Positions 11,011 through 23,228 of a stretch of 64,000 nt of DNA are shown piece by piece. This DNA is from Rhizophagus sp. LPA8_4_AMF. Taxonomy: Eukaryota; Glomeromycota; Glomeromycetes; Glomerales; Glomeraceae. A program made the translations under genes and the position numbers. The stretch covers positions 1 to 64,000 of the forward strand of contig JADRCO010000004.1 of NCBI GenBank assembly GCA_021464525.1, given 5' to 3'. Position 1 is the stretch's first letter, and each line of letters starts with the position of its first letter. Below the pieces are notes generated by a model that was not told where the DNA came from, ran no database searches, and worked only from the letters and a program-made list of their open reading frames with translations.

Positions 11011-11549
11011 TAGTATAAATTTTATTATCTATATTTGGGTTTAATCAATCTTATTTCATTTTATCTTTGTACTAAAATTTTTATATATTAAAATAGCAAT
11101 ATTATTTCTTTTTGTGACAAATAATCCAGCTCATAATTCTGGTCAACCCAAATAAAATCAATGATATTATATTTTAGTCAAAATAAAAAGGATTGCCCAA
11201 CTATATAAGATTCTGATCTATACTTTTATATCAAGTAAACAAACCTTAACACAAAGTATAGCAATTACTTTATATACTGTATGTTCTCGTAAATTATGCG
11301 CGCGAAATATTTATATTTTGATCTCTTTAGATAATACATTTAATATAGATTTCTTATTTAGCTGAGTATGGAAGAAACACAAAAGGAAACACTGACATCA
11401 GCGACGGCTCCTTCAACAACGGCTCCTTCGACAACTACAACTCAGACAACTGTCCCAGATGTAGTTATGGAAGAAGCTGCCTCGGTCGCTAACAATACAC
11501 CAGCTAACAGTAACGAAAAAGATAGTAAAGTTCAAACAGATCCAGCGAC
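10712..11549 (+). repeat. Tandem duplication, right unit
   Basis: This unit begins with the same CDC50 exon 4 sequence as position 9569 and ends inside SCAI exon 1 at about 11549. It is shorter than the left unit (about 840 against 1140 bases) because of internal deletions. It keeps the working SCAI start and a dead CDC50 end. Both the intergenic phrase agctcataattctggtcaa and the gcgcgc promoter phrase occur once per unit. Confidence 0.85.
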
Positions 11550-14391
11550 TACTGCTGTGAATAACCAAAGGATCGTAGAAGAATTTCAGTACCTTTTGGA
11601 GAAGAGTCAGCAATTATTTGCGGGTTTAAGGTAAAGATACTTCATATTACACGCAAATTTCATAAACTTTTGGAACGTTTGTTTAGAGAAAATCGTGATA
11701 TACGTAGGGATTTACCACCCACAGGTGGTCGTCAATGGCAGCCATATTTCCAACGAACTTTCGAAGTCTATACTAAGGTAATTGATGTTATCAGGATCAA
11801 TTCTTTGATTAATGTGAATTGATTTTTTTTCTCAAAAAAAATGAGGCTTACCATTTTTTCAATTAATATTTAGTTATGGAAGTTTCAGCAACAGAATAGG
11901 TGAATTTTAGTTTTGCGTTATAACAATTTTTTTTTTTTTTATCTATTTTATTTATTATATTATTTTTTTCTTTTCTTTTCTTTTCTTTTATTTTATTTTG
12001 TTTGAATTCATTTCATTTGTATTTATATCTCAGATTTGTATTGGAAAATAAAGATAATTATGGTCTTAAACGTTGGGAGGTTGGCGAAATCGCATCGAAA
12101 ATTGGGCAACTTTATTATCATTACTAGTATGTTTATTATTGTTTCTTTTTAATTTGTTTAAAAATTCAAAACAAGAAAATTAACACGTCTTCCATAAATA
12201 AAATTATAAAGCTTACGTACAAGCGAAACAAATTATCTTCACGAATCATATATATTTTACGAAGCAATTCGTGATCGTTTTTACTTCAAAGATGTCCTTG
12301 ATGTTAAAAAGTTTGTTAAATATTATCAATTGAATGATTTTCTATAGATATTAGTGAAGAAATCAAGTAACATTTGATAACATTTATTTATAGCCCAGCA
12401 CTTATGATTAAGAAATTGAGATATTACGCTCGATTTATCGTTGTTTGTCTGCTGTTGAACAATAGAGATATTGTACAGAAGTTAATGGATGAATTACATG
12501 GTCTTGTTGACGATTATATAAAAATTTTTAAACCTGCTGATTCTTCGGAATGGCAATGTGTTCTTCATGAAATTGCTGCTTTCTTAGAGGTATAGATCTC
12601 TATCTTCAGTGAGATTGTAATAGTTTATATTGATTAATGTATGTATCATATCGTATAATTAGGCTGAAAAGAAATTAACTCCAATCTCATCCGAAGGCCA
12701 CCTTTTGACAGTAGCACGTAGGCTACAAATTGAACGTAGTCTTAGACATGAGAAAGATGGTACACCAAAATTAAAACTTCAAGAAGCGATTTTAGTTGGA
12801 AATTACCAAAATCAAATCAAATTTTCTGAATTGACTCTTGATATGTATCATATATTACAGTCACTCGGTGAATATTTAATATGATAATGCTTATTGTTAA
12901 TTTTTAAGTTGCCAAGCTTATATTAACACATTATATTTTATTTTATGAGAGCGCGAACCAGCTCCTCCGAAGTCGGCACCAAAAACACCAGGCTCGGAAG
13001 TTCCAGTGGTAAACGAAAGAGTTACTAATAAAGATGATATAAATGCTGAGGAGCAATCAAGTGCAAATACTCCTGCTGATAAATCTGCGTCACGAAGAGT
13101 TAATCCACATAAATATCTTTTATATAGACCTACGTTCAGTCAGTTATTAGTTTATATCTCTACTGCTTTCAAGGTAATTAATTATATTATTCACATTTTT
13201 ATATTAAAAATATAAAACAATTATTTATTTATTCATTTATTGTTTTAAGGAAATCAATGAAAACTCCGCACTATTACTTTATATTTCTGCAGATGGTGCC
13301 AAACCTTCAAATAATAATGAACAAAGCTCGCATATTGGTTTGTATGAGTATAAGAGTACATTTGAATTTCGAAAAACAAATCTATTAAAATGTTTTTAAT
13401 TTAGGTTATAATGGTGGTGTTGCAACAAGTTCCCGCAAGTGTGCGGATAAAACAGATACTTCAGATAAAATTCATTGTTTGCATCCGGCAGATTTGGTAC
13501 CGTTCACTCGTAAACCATTATGTCTGATAATTGATAGTGATAATAGCACGGCTTTTGCGGTATGTTATAGATATGACATGATTTTTATTCCATCTGATCT
13601 GATGTCATTTTATCGATTTTTAGGATTTCCCGAGAATTTTTAATCAACCATTCCTTTGTCTTATGTCACCTGTGGAATATCCTTCTACTATCCCTGGTAA
13701 AGAATTTAACTCAATTTAAATATTGTGTCATGCCTACTTTTATTCTAATAATAAAAGTTTATTTAGATACATCCCAAATTGGTAGCCTTTTCACTTTATT
13801 TCTCCATGCTCCTCTTCTTGGATTTGCCTTTATTTCGAATCTTGGTAAAATAAGTTCATCAACATGGGAAAAATGTGTAAATCTTATAGCAGAGGCCGAG
13901 TTGAATATTGTAGAATTATTTAATTCATCTAATATTGGTAAATATTATATAATTAAATTCTATACATTGTATTGTAGTTTAGAAGTAAGTACTTAATATT
14001 CGTTTATTTTACACAGAAAAACAATTAAAAAGATTTTTACAAGATGATTTCCTTCGTCAATTTCTTGTGAGATTTGTATTATGTCAATCATTCTTAAGAG
14101 CTCACACCGAGTTCAAAGAGGAAAAGGTAATTTAGTTTAAATATTTATTTTAATAATAATTTTTATACTTAACATGTTTCTACTTGTACTTAGCATCTTC
14201 CTAAATCTTGCCCACAACTACCTTCGTCTATATTGGATTCACAAGAGTTGTTGTTAAAAGTGCATAAAATTGTAAAAGAAGCTCAAGTTGAGTCTCATTA
14301 TTCATTCCCTACGTTAGAAATAGAAATAAAAACGGAAATGACTGAGAAAGCAGCAGAGACTCCCGAAGAAAGTGAAGTAGCGCAGCAATAA
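11368..14391 (+). CDS. SCAI-family protein
   Basis: Fourteen coding exons, the third only 26 nt (11874-11899), about 663 residues. Boundaries: 11368-11630, 11687-11777, 11874-11899, 12034-12126, 12212-12310, 12394-12589, 12663-12867, 12950-13173, 13250-13337, 13405-13559, 13624-13696, 13767-13937, 14017-14126 and 14194-14391. Family blocks visible are RIVEEFQYLLEKSQQLFAGL, GGRQWQPYFQRTFEVYTKLW, KRWEVGEIASKIGQLYYHYY, NPHKYLLYRPTFSQLLVYI, CLHPADLVPFTRKPLCLIID and GSLFTLFLHAPLLGFAF. In animals SCAI inhibits MRTF/SRF transcription and acts with 53BP1 in DNA-break repair; its role in fungi is not established. The N terminus (1-75) is a Thr/Ser/Ala-rich disordered leader. The promoter and exon 1 were duplicated; this is the working copy. 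Confidence 0.92.
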
Positions 14392-14859
14392 TTATCATTG
14401 AGTTTACACCGGTAATATCATTTTCAAATTTAAATTTTTATAAAAACTTGATTCAATAATAACTAAATTGATTAACAATATGTATTTAAACAATTAATAA
14501 TTTATTCATATAAGAAATATAAAGAAAAAATTAGCTTTAGTGTATTTATTTGATATATTTTTGATCACTGTATTATATATATTATGTTGCGGAGGGTATT
14601 GATTAATAAAATTTATTAATACATTAAAAATTTTATATTGATCATCTAATTAATATATATAATATTTGAAGTAATAAGTAGTTTATTTGTTTATTTGAAA
14701 TCTAACTACATCCGTCAAATTCTAATTAATTAAATAATTTAAAAATAAATATATACAAATTTTTTTATGCAAGTAAACTTTGATATTTTGCAATTAATCA
14801 AAGAACTATTATATTCGATATTACTATTAATGTAAAATAATTTGTTAATGAATATGTAT
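14392..14859. other. Convergent 3' spacer
   Basis: Space between the tail-to-tail SCAI and YIPF5-like genes. AT-rich, with nothing recognised beyond probable 3' UTRs. Confidence 0.5.
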
Positions 14860-15884
<1,025 letters not shown>

Positions 15885-16206
15885 TTTTTTTTTTTATTTT
15901 TTTCTTTTATTATTATAGAGGAAAAAAAGAATAATAAAAGAGAGAAATTTCTGGGAACATTTAATGTGTTGAATGTTGATTTGTCGATCAACCAGTTGAT
16001 CACAGGTATCGTTCACGTGCAATTTCGATAGACTATTCCTAATTTTGGAAAGTGTTCAAAAATTTTTTTTATTCGTTGAACTCTCTCCTCCATGACTCCA
16101 TCTAAAAATACTACTTTATGTTATTTTATTTATTTATTTATTTAAAGATTTATATTGAATTACAAATTAATAGTTAAATTTTTAATTAATTTTGCTTTTA
16201 AATAAA
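15885..16206. other. Spacer between YIPF5-like and BioF-like genes
   Basis: Same-strand spacer holding the promoter of the YIPF5-like gene (read leftward) and the 3' UTR of the BioF-like gene. Long T runs lie directly upstream of the YIPF5 ATG (15885-15910). No other feature is recognised. Confidence 0.5.
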
Positions 16207-17711
16207 TTAAAGTTTTGAAGATACAATTTGATAATTATTCATTTCTTTGGAAATATTTTGTTGTTCGAAATAATCTTTAATAACATTTATTAATCCAAGA
16301 ATTTGTTCTTCAGTATTATCAGCATGTATACAAATTCTGACTCGTTCTTTTCCAACAGGAACAGTTGGTGAACGAATTGGTTTGACATTATATCCAGCTT
16401 TTTGAATTACGCGACATAATTTAACTGCATTATCATTACCTGAAAAAAGATAAAAAAATTTAGAAGACTCAATAATTATACTTGAAAAAATAAATTATTT
16501 TTTACCTGGAACTAAGATACCTTGAATCGCACTATTGGATGGTAATAACATATTGGAAGGTAAATCAATGTTACTTCGAAATAGATGAATCAACCTCATT
16601 AAACGTTTACGAAGCTACGCGTTTATAATGCGAAAATTTAATTATAAAATACGATGACATGAAAAAAAAATTTCAAATATTATGATATATTATACCTCAT
16701 TTCCAACTTCACTTGTCATGACTTTATAAGAACAATCAATTGCTATAAGACTGTTAAATGACAAGAATGTCGAGAAAATTAAGGGTCTCGCGTAATTTAT
16801 TAAATAAGATCTTAAGAGTTTGGGTCCAACAATTGCCGCTAAAAAAAATACAGTGAAAACAACTTTATAAGTTGAAATAAATTATACAATTTTAAGATGA
16901 GTTATTATTATATACCTCCGTTACTGGCTAAAGCTTTTCCGAAAGTGTGTAAACGTGCAAACACTTTTTGCTCTAATCCCAACTCACAAACAATACCACG
17001 CCCTTGTTCGCCATATACACCAGTTGCATGTGCCTATTATAATAATCATATAAAAATTACTAATAATATTTATCCAAATTCGCAAAAGAAGATAAAAATT
17101 ACCTCGTCAACAATCAAATACGAGTTAAAAGGTTTTATGACTTCAACAATTTCATTTAATGGAGCTATATCTCCATCCATGGAATATAAACTTTCTACAG
17201 CAATAAAAATGTTTTTTTGTGGTTCAATTTTTTGTACAACTTCTTCTAATACGTTTTTAAGATGTTTAATATCATTATGACGAAATTTTGTTATTACAGC
17301 AGCTCTAGAATTTCTTATTCCATCATGTACACTAGCATGTATAAATTCATCGATTATTATCGCATCTCCATGTTGTGGTACACTACTAAAAAATCCTACA
17401 TTAGCATCAAAACCTGAAGGGAATATTAATGCAGATTCAGCTTTATGAAATTCAGCAATAAATTTATCTAAGAACTCTGCATATGATGAATTTCCATCTA
17501 ATAATCTTGAACCTGTTGAACCAAGTGGTGGGTTAGGAAAAGAGGAAAGTTCTTTTAAGTACGTTTTTTGTAATAATTTATTTCTTGCAAGTCCAAGAAA
17601 ATCATTTGAAGAAAAGTCTATGGAGGAAGGTGAGGCTACTACCAAGGAACGTAAAAGGGCTCGCCTTTTACGTTTCTCGAGAATTAATTCCAATTGTTCT
17701 AACAAGGGCAT
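16207..17711 (-). CDS. 8-amino-7-oxononanoate (KAPA) synthase-like enzyme
   Basis: Five coding exons on the minus strand: 17711-17103, 17033-16916, 16838-16696, 16614-16506 and 16439-16207, about 403 residues. This is a fold-type I PLP enzyme of the alpha-oxoamine synthase family. The BioF member condenses pimeloyl thioester with alanine, the first committed step of biotin synthesis. Visible motifs: SSNDFLGLARN, GSTGSRLLDGN, ALIFPSGFDANVG, IHASVHDGIR, ESLYSMDGDIAPL, the cofactor-binding DEAHATGVYGEQGRG, and TFGKALASNGA with the Schiff-base lysine. Near the end comes PIRSPTVPVGKERVRIC. Sister enzymes (2-amino-3-ketobutyrate ligase, serine palmitoyltransferase, ALA synthase) share the fold; the motif spelling and the lack of an N-terminal extension favour BioF. 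No mitochondrial presequence is evident. Confidence 0.85.
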
Positions 17712-18480
17712 TTTTAGATAAAAAAAAATAGATCCCCTTGATCACTTTATATTTAAAATAAAATAAGACCTGTTATGGTAATTTTCCGAAATCTTGCGTT
17801 ACGCAAATATATTGTTTTTTGATGAACGCGCCGTACAAATCGTGTGATTTATCTTTTATTGATAAGATTTTTTTGTGAAGACTTTCACCGCCAATCAATT
17901 TCTTTCTGCTAAAATACCTGTATCAAAGAAAAATTAACAGACGTGAAAGGAATTGAGAAAATTTATTGCTCTGTAATCTTGTTACCACACCAAAGGATCT
18001 GTCTATTCGTCTGTCCGTGGCAAAATATATCATTACAAAATGAGTAATATTTTTTCAGCCTTTCCCGGAAATCCAAATCCTACTTATTCGAGTATATAAA
18101 TTTTTAAAAGGGAATTGGCAATCGACCAGTGCGTTTGTTAAGTAAAAACTTTTAAATCAAGGATCTAATACTATTGCAAATGAAGATACCATAATTCACT
18201 CAACACACTCTATAAGAAATATACAACATTTTAGGAAGGTATTCCATAATTACATTTAAATGTTGCACCTGATAATCAATTGTGTTACGTCTTCAAATGG
18301 TATAGTAGAAACTAGAAACTGATTTATATCGAAATACATGATCCTTTTTTGGATTAGTGTCAAGTAGATCACTGAAGAGCTAACGACCAATTAACAGCAA
18401 CAGACAGAATTGAAAAAAAGTTGTGTTACGCTAGCACAAGCGATGTCCATACTTTAACATCGTACTGAAGTCTTCAAAGA
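17712..18480. other. Divergent promoter region, BioF-like and CRD1
   Basis: About 770 bases between two genes that face away from each other. It is less AT-rich than most spacers here, which fits promoters and 5' UTRs of both. I see no further recognisable element. Confidence 0.5.
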
Positions 18481-19969
18481 ATGGCATCATTTCTCGCTTC
18501 AAGAATATTAAATTCTCGACGTGTAATTTTTATTCATAATTTAAATTATACTCGAAATTATCCTTTACAACAAATAAAATCTGAAACAAGAATTATTTGG
18601 AACAAAAAATATAACATTTGTGCTAATAATAGTCATAGTAAATACTTACTGAAGACTAATGATTTTATTAACTCGTTAAGCAACGCAAGAAAAAAAATGT
18701 ATGTTTATTTTCTTTTTTAAAAATGTGCGTTTTCACAATTACTTACATTGGTTATCTTTTAAGTATTTATCCTTTGTCAGATTTTATTTATCATTTATCG
18801 TAGGCAACAGAAAACTTTCTCGAACCTCAATTTCTTACAATGAAGATAGATCTGATAAATCAAATTTAATAGATTCTAAAAATAAAATAATTCAAAAAGT
18901 AAATATATCATTATTTCATTCTTCGTAAAAAAGTGTCTATATTTATCACATCGCTGTTTATAATCCAGATAAAAGAAAAACAATCAAGAGAAAACATTTG
19001 GACTATACCGAATTACCTTACATTTTCACGGTTAATTGCTTCTCCAATTATAGGATATTTCATATTGAATGATCAATATAATCTAGCATTAATTGCTTTT
19101 ATATATGCTGGATTTACCGATTCGGTATAATTTTTGCTTTTTTTATAAAAATTTACACGCGTTTCCTGAAATCTAACCATTCTAATCGAATTCTCCCTCT
19201 TTAAGTTAGATGGATTTATTGCGCGTAAATACAATATGAGAACAATGTTAGGGACAGTGATGGATCCTGCTGCCGATAAAATATTAATGACTATCATGAC
19301 CATTACGTTCGCAATGAAAGATCTATTACCAGGTAAGTTTTTTGATTAATAACCTTTTTGCCTATATATTAAAAATATATTTTTTTTCTCTGAAGTTCCA
19401 ATAGCCGCTGTGATATTGGGACGCGACATCGGATTAATTCTTGCATCATTTTATTATAGATATATTTCATTACCACCTCCGGTATTATATTTGATCTGAA
19501 ATTTATTTCCTTTTTAACAAAAGAATGTTCGCGACTTACAATTAATCTTTTTATTTTTAAATTCAAGAAAACAATAGGAAGGTATTTTGATATATCAATT
19601 CCATCTGCTGAAGTAAGGCCAACACTAATTAGTAAGGTAAATGAAACAGAATGTACGCGTTCAGCATTAAGTTTCATACATAATAAATTATCTTCCTTCG
19701 ATTGAAAGGTAAATACGGCTTTGCAATTGGCTCTTATGGGTATCACACTTGCCAGTCCGGTTTTTGGATGGACGCACGCTAAAACCTTAACAGTATTACA
19801 GTATGTATATTATTAACAAATAGTTTATATATATATTATCTTTATTAATAATCTTTTATTTGGACTAAATTTTAGATATACTGTTGCTGGAACAACTATG
19901 TGGTCTGGATTGAGTTATGTATTTTCTAAAGATGCTGTAAGGATTTTAAAACCGCCTGTTGTCAAATAA
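18481..19969 (+). CDS. CRD1: Cardiolipin synthase (CDP-alcohol phosphatidyltransferase)
   Basis: Eight coding exons: 18481-18698, 18811-18898, 18969-19124, 19206-19332, 19396-19481, 19568-19636, 19709-19800 and 19876-19969, about 309 residues. The enzyme joins CDP-diacylglycerol and phosphatidylglycerol to form cardiolipin in the mitochondrial inner membrane. The catalytic motif D-x2-D-G-x2-A-R-x8-G-x3-D-x3-D is complete: it starts at DSLDGFIAR and ends GTVMDPAAD, and is split by the exon 3/4 junction. Upstream lies IPNYLTFSRLIASP, the usual lead-in, and downstream are several membrane spans. The N terminus (about 1-110) is Arg/Ser/Asn-rich and poor in acids at its start (MASFLASRILNSRRV), as expected of a mitochondrial targeting peptide. 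Exon 1/2 joining is the least certain part. Confidence 0.93.
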
Positions 19970-20278
19970 CTTTATTTTAAAATTGGCCTAGTTTTCATGT
20001 TATTTTGTTGTGAAATTTCTTAATATAAAGCAGTAAAAATTTCCGAATTAATAACTACTTAATACAGTATACCGAGTATCGTACCGAACAAAGTTCTCTA
20101 TTTTTATATAATGTGTTATCAATAATTAACTATTCAATTTACAAACAAATTTTATTAAATTTCTATTTATTACTCTTATTTCGATACATTATAGGCCTAA
20201 ATTAAAACAAATAAACTAACAAATAAACTATTATAAATTACATTTACATTTGTTTTTCTTATTATATCTATGTGCGGT
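19970..20278. other. Convergent 3' spacer
   Basis: AT-rich spacer between the tail-to-tail CRD1 and XLF genes. Nothing recognised. Confidence 0.5.
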
Positions 20279-21935
20279 TTACATAACTTTCTTGCGTTTC
20301 TTTGCGGGTTTTTCAGCTTGCTTTGCTGCCAAATCTTTAAGACGTTGCCTCTTTTCAAGCTCTTTAGCTTTTGCTTCTTCAGCCTAGTAGTGAAAATTAT
20401 TATTATCAATTATTTTAAAACAGAAAAAAAAAAATCTGAAAACTTACCTTTCGATCTTCGGCTTGAGCACGTGCTAATTCTTCATTAGATTGTGTACTAT
20501 GAAATGAATCAAAAGCTGGTAATTCAATTGTTGAAGCTTGTGAAGGATTGTTGTCATTATCTTCAAGTGATAATACTTGTGGTGTAAACATTTTTGATAA
20601 TTGTGAATCTGATAAACTTGGTAAGTTCACTGTTGGCATCTGAGATGTTAATTCGGCTAATTCGGTAATTGAAGGAGCTCCTGATGAATATGATATCGTT
20701 GTTGGAAGTTTTACATTTTCTTTGGGTATTAATAAAATAAGAGTTTGAATTAATAAGTTGATAAATGTAAAAAAAATAAGCATAAAAAAACTAAAAAATC
20801 GGTATACTCTCTGAAACTGGTGGAATAACACGTTCTGTCGCAATTTTGAATAATTTTGAGAAAGTAGGATCTTTACAAATATCCAAAGAAGTTTGCAAAT
20901 CCGGAACTTCAAGGTTTTGAATGACCTAAAATAAAATAATTTTAATTAAGAAGAAACCTGAGAAACAACAGATTTTGTTTAAAGAAAAAACATATATATC
21001 AAAGATAAACCTTTCCAATTTCATCATATGAAGTATTGGGATCAAAAGGTGTTAAATCTGTGTCTAAAACAATTAAAGTTTAATTAGTCAATATTTAAAG
21101 CAGGTTTATAACAAAAAAAAAAAAAAAAATATTATAACTTACGTGTATCTTTATTAGATTTACCGGTCGATTGTAATCTTACTAATGACATTAAACGTAC
21201 AGTTTCATTGAATTCATCCTCTTTTGATTTTATTATATTATGTAAAGTTTCTATTTGTTTATTATAAGCAGATGTTATCAATATTTGAGGTAGAATGAAA
21301 TGAGTATATAAAACTGTTGCACCATCGAATTGTTGTTCATTAGAATTTGAAGAGTTTATAGGAAGTAAAGTAGGAATCAATTCACAATTAAATTTCCAAT
21401 TTAGTTCCATTGGACCAATATTTCTTTTAGATTCGAATAAGAACTATAATTAAATTTTAAGCGCAGCAAAATTAAGAATAATAAAAAGAAAAAGAACAGC
21501 AAGTTATTGATATATTACCGAATCATCACTATTTTTTGTAACTTTATGAGTTATATCAGGTCGTTGAGGAATTAAATATTCAGATAAAAATTGAATATAT
21601 TCTGATAAACGATCTTGTTCAAGAGAAACTTTTAATTCCTATAAATAATTTATCGAAGAATCAAAATCAGGAAAAATTTAGATCGAAATAATAAAAATAG
21701 AAAGAAAACATTTTAAATATATTTTTAAGTTACTTGCCTGAAACCGTTTTTTTATCTCATCATCAAATAATTCTTCGAACCAGACATAACGTAAATCGGT
21801 AAACATTACTAAGTAAGACTTTTCCGTGAAAATAGATTTTACAAGAAAAGTTTCCGTTGAATCATTAACATAAGCTATTAAGGGTACCCATGTTGATAAT
21901 CTTAAAGTTTCATTTTGTAATTTTGTAAAAGTCAT
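20279..21935 (-). CDS. XLF/NHEJ1 (Nej1) non-homologous end-joining factor
   Basis: Seven coding exons on the minus strand: 21935-21738, 21638-21519, 21443-21143, 21063-21011, 20925-20808, 20719-20448 and 20383-20279, about 388 residues. XLF forms filaments with XRCC4 and helps ligase IV join broken DNA ends. The N-terminal head shows the XLF spacing: WVPLI, FLVKSIFTEKSYLVMFTDLRYVWFEEL, then PMELNWKFNCEL, then the start of the coiled-coil stalk (ILPQILITSAYNKQIETLHNIIKSKEDEF). The tail is long and Ser/Pro-rich, then turns into a charged segment ending PAKKRKKVM, a likely nuclear signal placed where animal XLF has its Ku-binding motif. The first intron begins with GC (CAG|GCAAGT), a known minor donor class. 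Sequence conservation in this family is low, so the call rests on pattern and architecture. Confidence 0.82.
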
Positions 21936-23228
21936 ATTGAAAATGAAACGTACAGAAAAAAAATTTTTACGGCACCAATGAATTTGTTTTTTAAGCGGAA
22001 AGAAGAATTTGACATACTATTAATACCGTAATAATGACAAAAACTTCTCGATTTGTCTGCATGCATAAATTATGCATATGCGATTGAATGATTTTCCTTT
22101 GTGGATCACATAACCACGTGATAACTGATAACTAGTGATTGGCTCTTTGTTTACCACTCAAATGACTTATGACTTTTCTAATAAAAGAATTTTTTTTTTA
22201 TATTACTATTACTATTTATAAATACAAAAAAAATCATTCATAACATTCATAACTGATTTTGATTTTAAATGATTACATAATTACATAATAAAAATTAAAG
22301 ATATGATGAAAAATGTTCAAGTTTAATAATTAATTATAAAAAATAATATTAAAAAATCTTTTACATTTAGAACAATATAAGTAATATATTATTCTTATCA
22401 TTTTTATTGTTTTAAAAGAAAACTTTTATATAAACAAAGAATGATTTTTCTTTTTGAAAATCTGGATAGTCTGATAGCAGATAGTAGATGCAACTATGAA
22501 ACTATAAGACTATAAATAATCACAAGCTATATTTCATAGAATGATAAACACCGAATATACAAAGTATTTTATGCAATTGGGATGTTTGTATGTATATGAT
22601 ATACATACTACTACTAATACATTATAAAAAAAATATACGTAAAATTAATAAACAAACCAAAGTTTGCAAATTGCACTCAAATTTGCAGGGCTTTCACTTT
22701 GTCATTCTTGCCTTTCACCTGTTGGCTTTTTTAAATCTAAACTTAAAAAGGAATTACGCTAATCAAATTACGTTAACTCCTATTAGCTCATGAATATCCC
22801 ACTTTACTGTAATTATTGACAATATAATATACATACTATAATATACTTTAACTTCCAATTGTAGTACAATATAAAATATTTAAAAAATATTTACATTTAG
22901 GATCTGTGAAAACTAAACATCTATATGCCCACACATCTTGACGACTTATGCAAGTTTAGTGGCGGTGATACTGCTTACCGAGTCCTGGAACCCATTTGAT
23001 CGTAACAACCTTTTTTTTTTGTCTTATTATTAATCTGTTTTGATAAACTCTTTTTTTTTCTTTTTTTTATATAATTTTTTTTTTTTTTACCCCTTACCCC
23101 ACTAAGTATCGTTTAAAAAAAACTCAACCTCCTTTATTTTTTATTTTTCCTTTACTCTTCTATTTTACAAAAAAAAAAAAAGTTTTAAACTTATTTTAAT
23201 ATCTCTGGTCTTTGGACGTTTATATAAA
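21936..23228. other. Divergent promoter region, XLF and CYC8
   Basis: About 1.3 kb between genes pointing apart. The half near CYC8 (22990-23180) is dominated by long T runs and pyrimidine tracts, typical of fungal promoters. The patch 22905-23010 is noticeably less AT-rich and ends in a T run, but matches no RNA gene I know. Confidence 0.5.

Noticed and set aside
18933-19130. Alternative CRD1 start inside intron 2
   Set aside because: The upstream exons join in phase and give a targeting-like N terminus; the internal ATG would remove it.
22905-23010. Possible Pol III RNA gene before CYC8
   Set aside because: A less AT-rich patch ends in a T run, but no tRNA, 5S, U6 or SRP sequence or box pattern could be recognised.
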